This document shows, piece after piece, positions 4,426 to 7,046 of a stretch of 7,046 bases of DNA (position 1 is its first letter; each line of letters opens with the position of its first letter). The DNA is from Acidimicrobiales bacterium (GTDB lineage Bacteria; Actinomycetota; Acidimicrobiia; Acidimicrobiales; SHLQ01), in assembly GCA_013002375.1 (NCBI GenBank), contig JABDJW010000018.1, positions 1 through 7,046 of the forward strand, in the 5' to 3' direction. Position numbers and translations under genes: made by a program. A model generated the notes under the pieces. The model was not told the origin of the DNA. It did not search any database and worked only from the letters and a program-made list of their open reading frames with translations.

Positions 4426-7046
4426 CTAGACCGAAACCGACGCTCCCGACGCTTCGGCGATGCTGCGCACCTGCGCCATCGCATCGTCGAGGTCGGTGAC
4501 GCGCCGCTCGAACACCTGATTCGGGCCGGCGAACACAAACACACAATCGATGACCGGTCGGCCGGTGGTCTGGGCCACGGCCAGCGCGTAAGTCGCGCCC
4601 TGGAGGCGGTAGTGCGCCATCTTGGCGTCGACCTCCGCCTCGGACGCAACCGCATCGGTCTTGTAGTCGACCACGATCAAACCCTGCTCGGACTCGACCA
4701 ACAAGTCGACGTAGCCCTCGACTACGACATCGCCGAGGGGCATCGAGACGAACAGTTCTTTGAACGACCGCGGCGCATGGACCGCCGCCTGCAAAATCGG
4801 TGACGTCAAGGCCTGACGCACGGTCGCGGCGATCTGATCCGCCGCCCAGGGCACCGATTCGGCGTGGGCCTGGGCCCGAGCCAGCGCTTCGCAACGACCG
4901 GGGTCCGCGAAGCTGAGCGCCTGCAGTACACCGTGTACCGCCCGGCCGATCGCGGTGCCGGCCCGACCACGACGCCACACCGTTTGGCCGTCGCCGGGCT
5001 CGAGCGAATAGTCGGTAGCAGCCTTGGCACCGGTTTCTTCGCCGTCGCCTTCCTCGCCGTCGGCCGCGCCCTGCGCCTGTCGGGCGATGGCTGTCGCCGA
5101 GAGCGACCGCACCACCGATTGGTCGCGCAACAACGACTCGCGGTCCGCAATGAAATCGGCGCGGGCCTCGACCGTGTCGCCGGTGTCGGGCATGGCGAGC
5201 TGCACCGGCGGTCCGGGCGGGATCATCACCGGCGCCTCGTAGCTTCGGGCCACCGCGCCGAGGAGATCCTGCGACAGCGCCGAGATCCGCTGACCGTGCG
5301 ACTCGCTGCCCTCCTTGTGGAAACCGCTGACCAGGAGATGATCGCGGGCTCGAGTACACGCGACGTAGAGCAGCCGGTTCTTCTCGTCGGCGTTCATCGC
5401 TCCCTCGAGGTCGGCCAACTCCTCGAATTGGGTCGAGCCGGCGCGCGAGCCGCTCTTGAATCGAGGTTCGCCCCCGTCGTCGGGCCACAACACCTGCACC
5501 CCCTGCGATCGGCTGCGGTGCACCGTGGTGAGTCCGCTGACCACCGTGATGGGGAACTCGAGGCCCTTGGCGCCATGGATGGTCATGATGCGCACCGCAT
5601 CGTCGTCGGCCTCGGGCAACGTCGGCTCGTGGGCCCGCGCCCCATCAGCGCCTTGCAGGGCAGCCCAGGCGAGGAAGTCGCGTAGGTCGCCACCCTTGGC
5701 TTCCTGGAACGCTCGGGCCTGATCGAGCAGATACCGCAGGCGCCGCCAGGCATCACGGGGCCGGCTGTCGGCGAAGGCGAGGGCGAACGCCTTGCGTTCC
5801 TCATAGATCCGGTTGATCAGCTCGCTCGGTTCGAGCCACCAGCGCTCACCGTGCCAGGCCTGCAGGCTACCCATCGCTCGCGCAACCACATGGTCGGGGC
5901 CCAGAACGTCAGGGCCGGCCTGGCGATAATCCCATGACCCGTGGGCGCTCTTCCAGCGGTAGAGATCGTCATCGCCGCAGGCGAACAGCGGGGAGCGAAG
6001 GGCAGCGACGACGGCGATCTGATCGGCCGGATCGACGATCGCGGTCAACACCGCCAAAACGCTGCGGATCTCGGGCTGGTCGTACAACAACACCCCGGTG
6101 TCGGCTCGCGACGGCACGTCGACTTCGTCGAGCGCTTGTTGGAGGAACCGTAGCGACGCCCGAGTGGGAATCAGAATGGCTATGTCGGACAACCGCGGGT
6201 TCCGCCATTGTTCGTCGTCCTCGTCATAGACCTGCCACTTGCCGGGCTCGGCCCGTATCTCGGCGATGGCCAACGCCACCGTCCCGGCCTCGACCATCCG
6301 AAGCTCGTCGGCTCGGACCTTGGGGTCCGGGTGGACGCCGCCCAGGATCACCGGACGATGGTCGATCCGAGGTCCGTCCTCCCGGAACGCCTCCAGGGCC
6401 ACGTAGTCGATCGGGATGGCCGGGGCGCCATCGACGCTGTCGTCTGCTCCGATGATCTTGCCGAACACCTTGTTGACCCAGGACAGGATCGACGGCACGG
6501 TCCGGAAGTTCTGCACCAGGGCCACCGGATCGTCTTCGGCCAGCGACCGCCGGGCCTCCAGGAAGAGGTTGAGATCGGCGCGGCGGAAGCGATAGATCGA
6601 CTGCTTCGGGTCGCCGACCACGAACAGGCAGCCGGGATCGACCGGGACATCGTGCCACGGACGTGCCGCAGGATCGTCGGCGATCTCGCCCGCGTCGTCG
6701 GGGTCGCCCATCGACGAAGCCAACAACACGGCCAACTCGATCTGAATGGGGTCGGTGTCCTGGAACTCGTCGAGCAGCAGGAGCGCGTAGCGATTGCGCA
6801 GTTCCGCTCGGGCTCTCGGGTGGTCCCGCAACAGCTGGCGAGCCAACACCAACAGGTCGTGGAACTCGAGCCGGCCTTCGGCGGCTCGCTCGCGGGCCGA
6901 CTGGATCGTGAAGCGGGCCACCTCGATGGCCAGCCGCCGGAGAACTTGTTCCATGGCGCGGTTCTGGAACGCCTCCATCGCTTCGTTGGCCGCGCTGATC
7001 TTGTCGCGATACGGCTTGGCATCGCCGCCCCAGTTTTCTTTCTTGC
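4426..7046 (-). CDS. AddA/RecB-like UvrD-family helicase with C-terminal PD-(D/E)XK nuclease (5' end missing)
   Basis: ATP-dependent DNA helicase-nuclease of the type that resects double-strand breaks for recombination. The frame is open to the right edge: 22 further codons precede the ATG at 6978, so that ATG is internal and the Walker A region lies outside. Counting from that Met, the superfamily 1 motifs are: II LLLLDEFQDTDP (66-77), III GDPKQSIYRFRRA (122-134), IV VQNFRT (155-160), V IMTIHGAKGLEF (464-475) and VI LLYVACTRARDHL (536-548). An acidic, Gly/Glu-rich linker (about 633-660) leads to a RecB-family nuclease with His682 (AVHGVLQ), Asp758 (GYVDLL), Asp771 and Lys773 (VDYKTD), and Gln793 with Tyr797 (QGATY). 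These match the catalytic His, Asp, Asp-x-Lys and QxxxY elements of RecB/AddA, so the nuclease looks active. No cysteine set for the iron-sulfur cluster of AddB is seen. The partner subunit, if any, would probably be encoded upstream, off the right edge. It converges with the copper lipoprotein gene. AddA versus another actinobacterial RecB-like helicase is not settled. Confidence 0.94.
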   Translation of the reverse strand, partial: KKENWGGDAKPYRDKISAANEAMEAFQNRAMEQVLRRLAIEVARFTIQSARERAAEGRLEFHDLLVLARQLLRDHPRARAELRNRYALLLLDEFQDTDPIQIELAVLLASSMGDPDDAGEIADDPAARPWHDVPVDPGCLFVVGDPKQSIYRFRRADLNLFLEARRSLAEDDPVALVQNFRTVPSILSWVNKVFGKIIGADDSVDGAPAIPIDYVALEAFREDGPRIDHRPVILGGVHPDPKVRADELRMVEAGTVALAIAEIRAEPGKWQVYDEDDEQWRNPRLSDIAILIPTRASLRFLQQALDEVDVPSRADTGVLLYDQPEIRSVLAVLTAIVDPADQIAVVAALRSPLFACGDDDLYRWKSAHGSWDYRQAGPDVLGPDHVVARAMGSLQAWHGERWWLEPSELINRIYEERKAFALAFADSRPRDAWRRLRYLLDQARAFQEAKGGDLRDFLAWAALQGADGARAHEPTLPEADDDAVRIMTIHGAKGLEFPITVVSGLTTVHRSRSQGVQVLWPDDGGEPRFKSGSRAGSTQFEELADLEGAMNADEKNRLLYVACTRARDHLLVSGFHKEGSESHGQRISALSQDLLGAVARSYEAPVMIPPGPPVQLAMPDTGDTVEARADFIADRESLLRDQSVVRSLSATAIARQAQGAADGEEGDGEETGAKAATDYSLEPGDGQTVWRRGRAGTAIGRAVHGVLQALSFADPGRCEALARAQAHAESVPWAADQIAATVRQALTSPILQAAVHAPRSFKELFVSMPLGDVVVEGYVDLLVESEQGLIVVDYKTDAVASEAEVDAKMAHYRLQGATYALAVAQTTGRPVIDCVFVFAGPNQVFERRVTDLDDAMAQVRSIAEASGASVSV

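Noticed and set aside
4334..5488. Minus-strand open frame of 384 codons inside the helicase-nuclease gene
   Set aside because: It is an Arg/Gly-rich frameshifted reading of the nuclease domain, and the real frame has all catalytic motifs. It also runs past the end of the lipoprotein gene without any sign of function.
6976..6978. ATG at 6978 as the start of the helicase-nuclease
   Set aside because: The frame stays open for 22 more codons to the window edge, and motif II follows only about 70 residues later. The ATP-binding Walker A region must therefore lie upstream, outside the window.
1..7046. A single operon or pathway linking all four genes
   Set aside because: The strands alternate (minus, minus, plus, minus), with divergent and convergent gaps, and the gene families serve unrelated processes.

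Overview
This is a GC-rich window with long open frames and many out-of-frame shadow ORFs. It looks chromosomal and bacterial, most likely from a high-GC actinobacterium. A marine or freshwater Acidimicrobiia-type lineage is a guess from the gene complement (short-form 6-phosphogluconate dehydrogenase, RecB-like helicase-nuclease, fused Wzz/tyrosine-kinase) and was not tested. I see no tRNA, rRNA, CRISPR array, insertion sequence or prophage gene.

Layout, left to right: (1) positions 1-1555, minus strand, a polysaccharide co-polymerase/tyrosine autokinase (Wzz-CpsD/Wzc type) whose C-terminus runs off the left edge; (2) 1556-1719, an intergenic stretch with a perfect 9-bp hairpin whose T-tract faces the plus strand; (3) 1720-2736, minus strand, a complete short-form 6-phosphogluconate dehydrogenase (gnd); (4) 2737-2846, a divergent promoter region with a likely extended -10 element placed for leaderless transcription of the next gene; (5) 2847-4367, plus strand, a predicted lipoprotein joining a c-type cytochrome module to a PHM/DBH-like type II copper monooxygenase; (6) 4368-4425, a short convergent spacer with a GC-rich hairpin; (7) 4426-7046, minus strand, the C-terminal 872 residues of an AddA/RecB-like UvrD-family helicase with a PD-(D/E)XK nuclease domain, truncated by the right edge.

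The four genes do not form one pathway. The kinase belongs to capsule or exopolysaccharide export, gnd to the oxidative pentose phosphate pathway, the copper protein to extracytoplasmic redox chemistry of unknown substrate, and the helicase-nuclease to double-strand-break processing. Each seems to be its own transcription unit, except that gnd and the kinase gene are co-directional and could be linked by read-through.

The most interesting item is the heme c-copper monooxygenase lipoprotein, which keeps the heme motif and candidates for all six copper ligands. I found no convincing evidence of a wholly undescribed multi-gene system.
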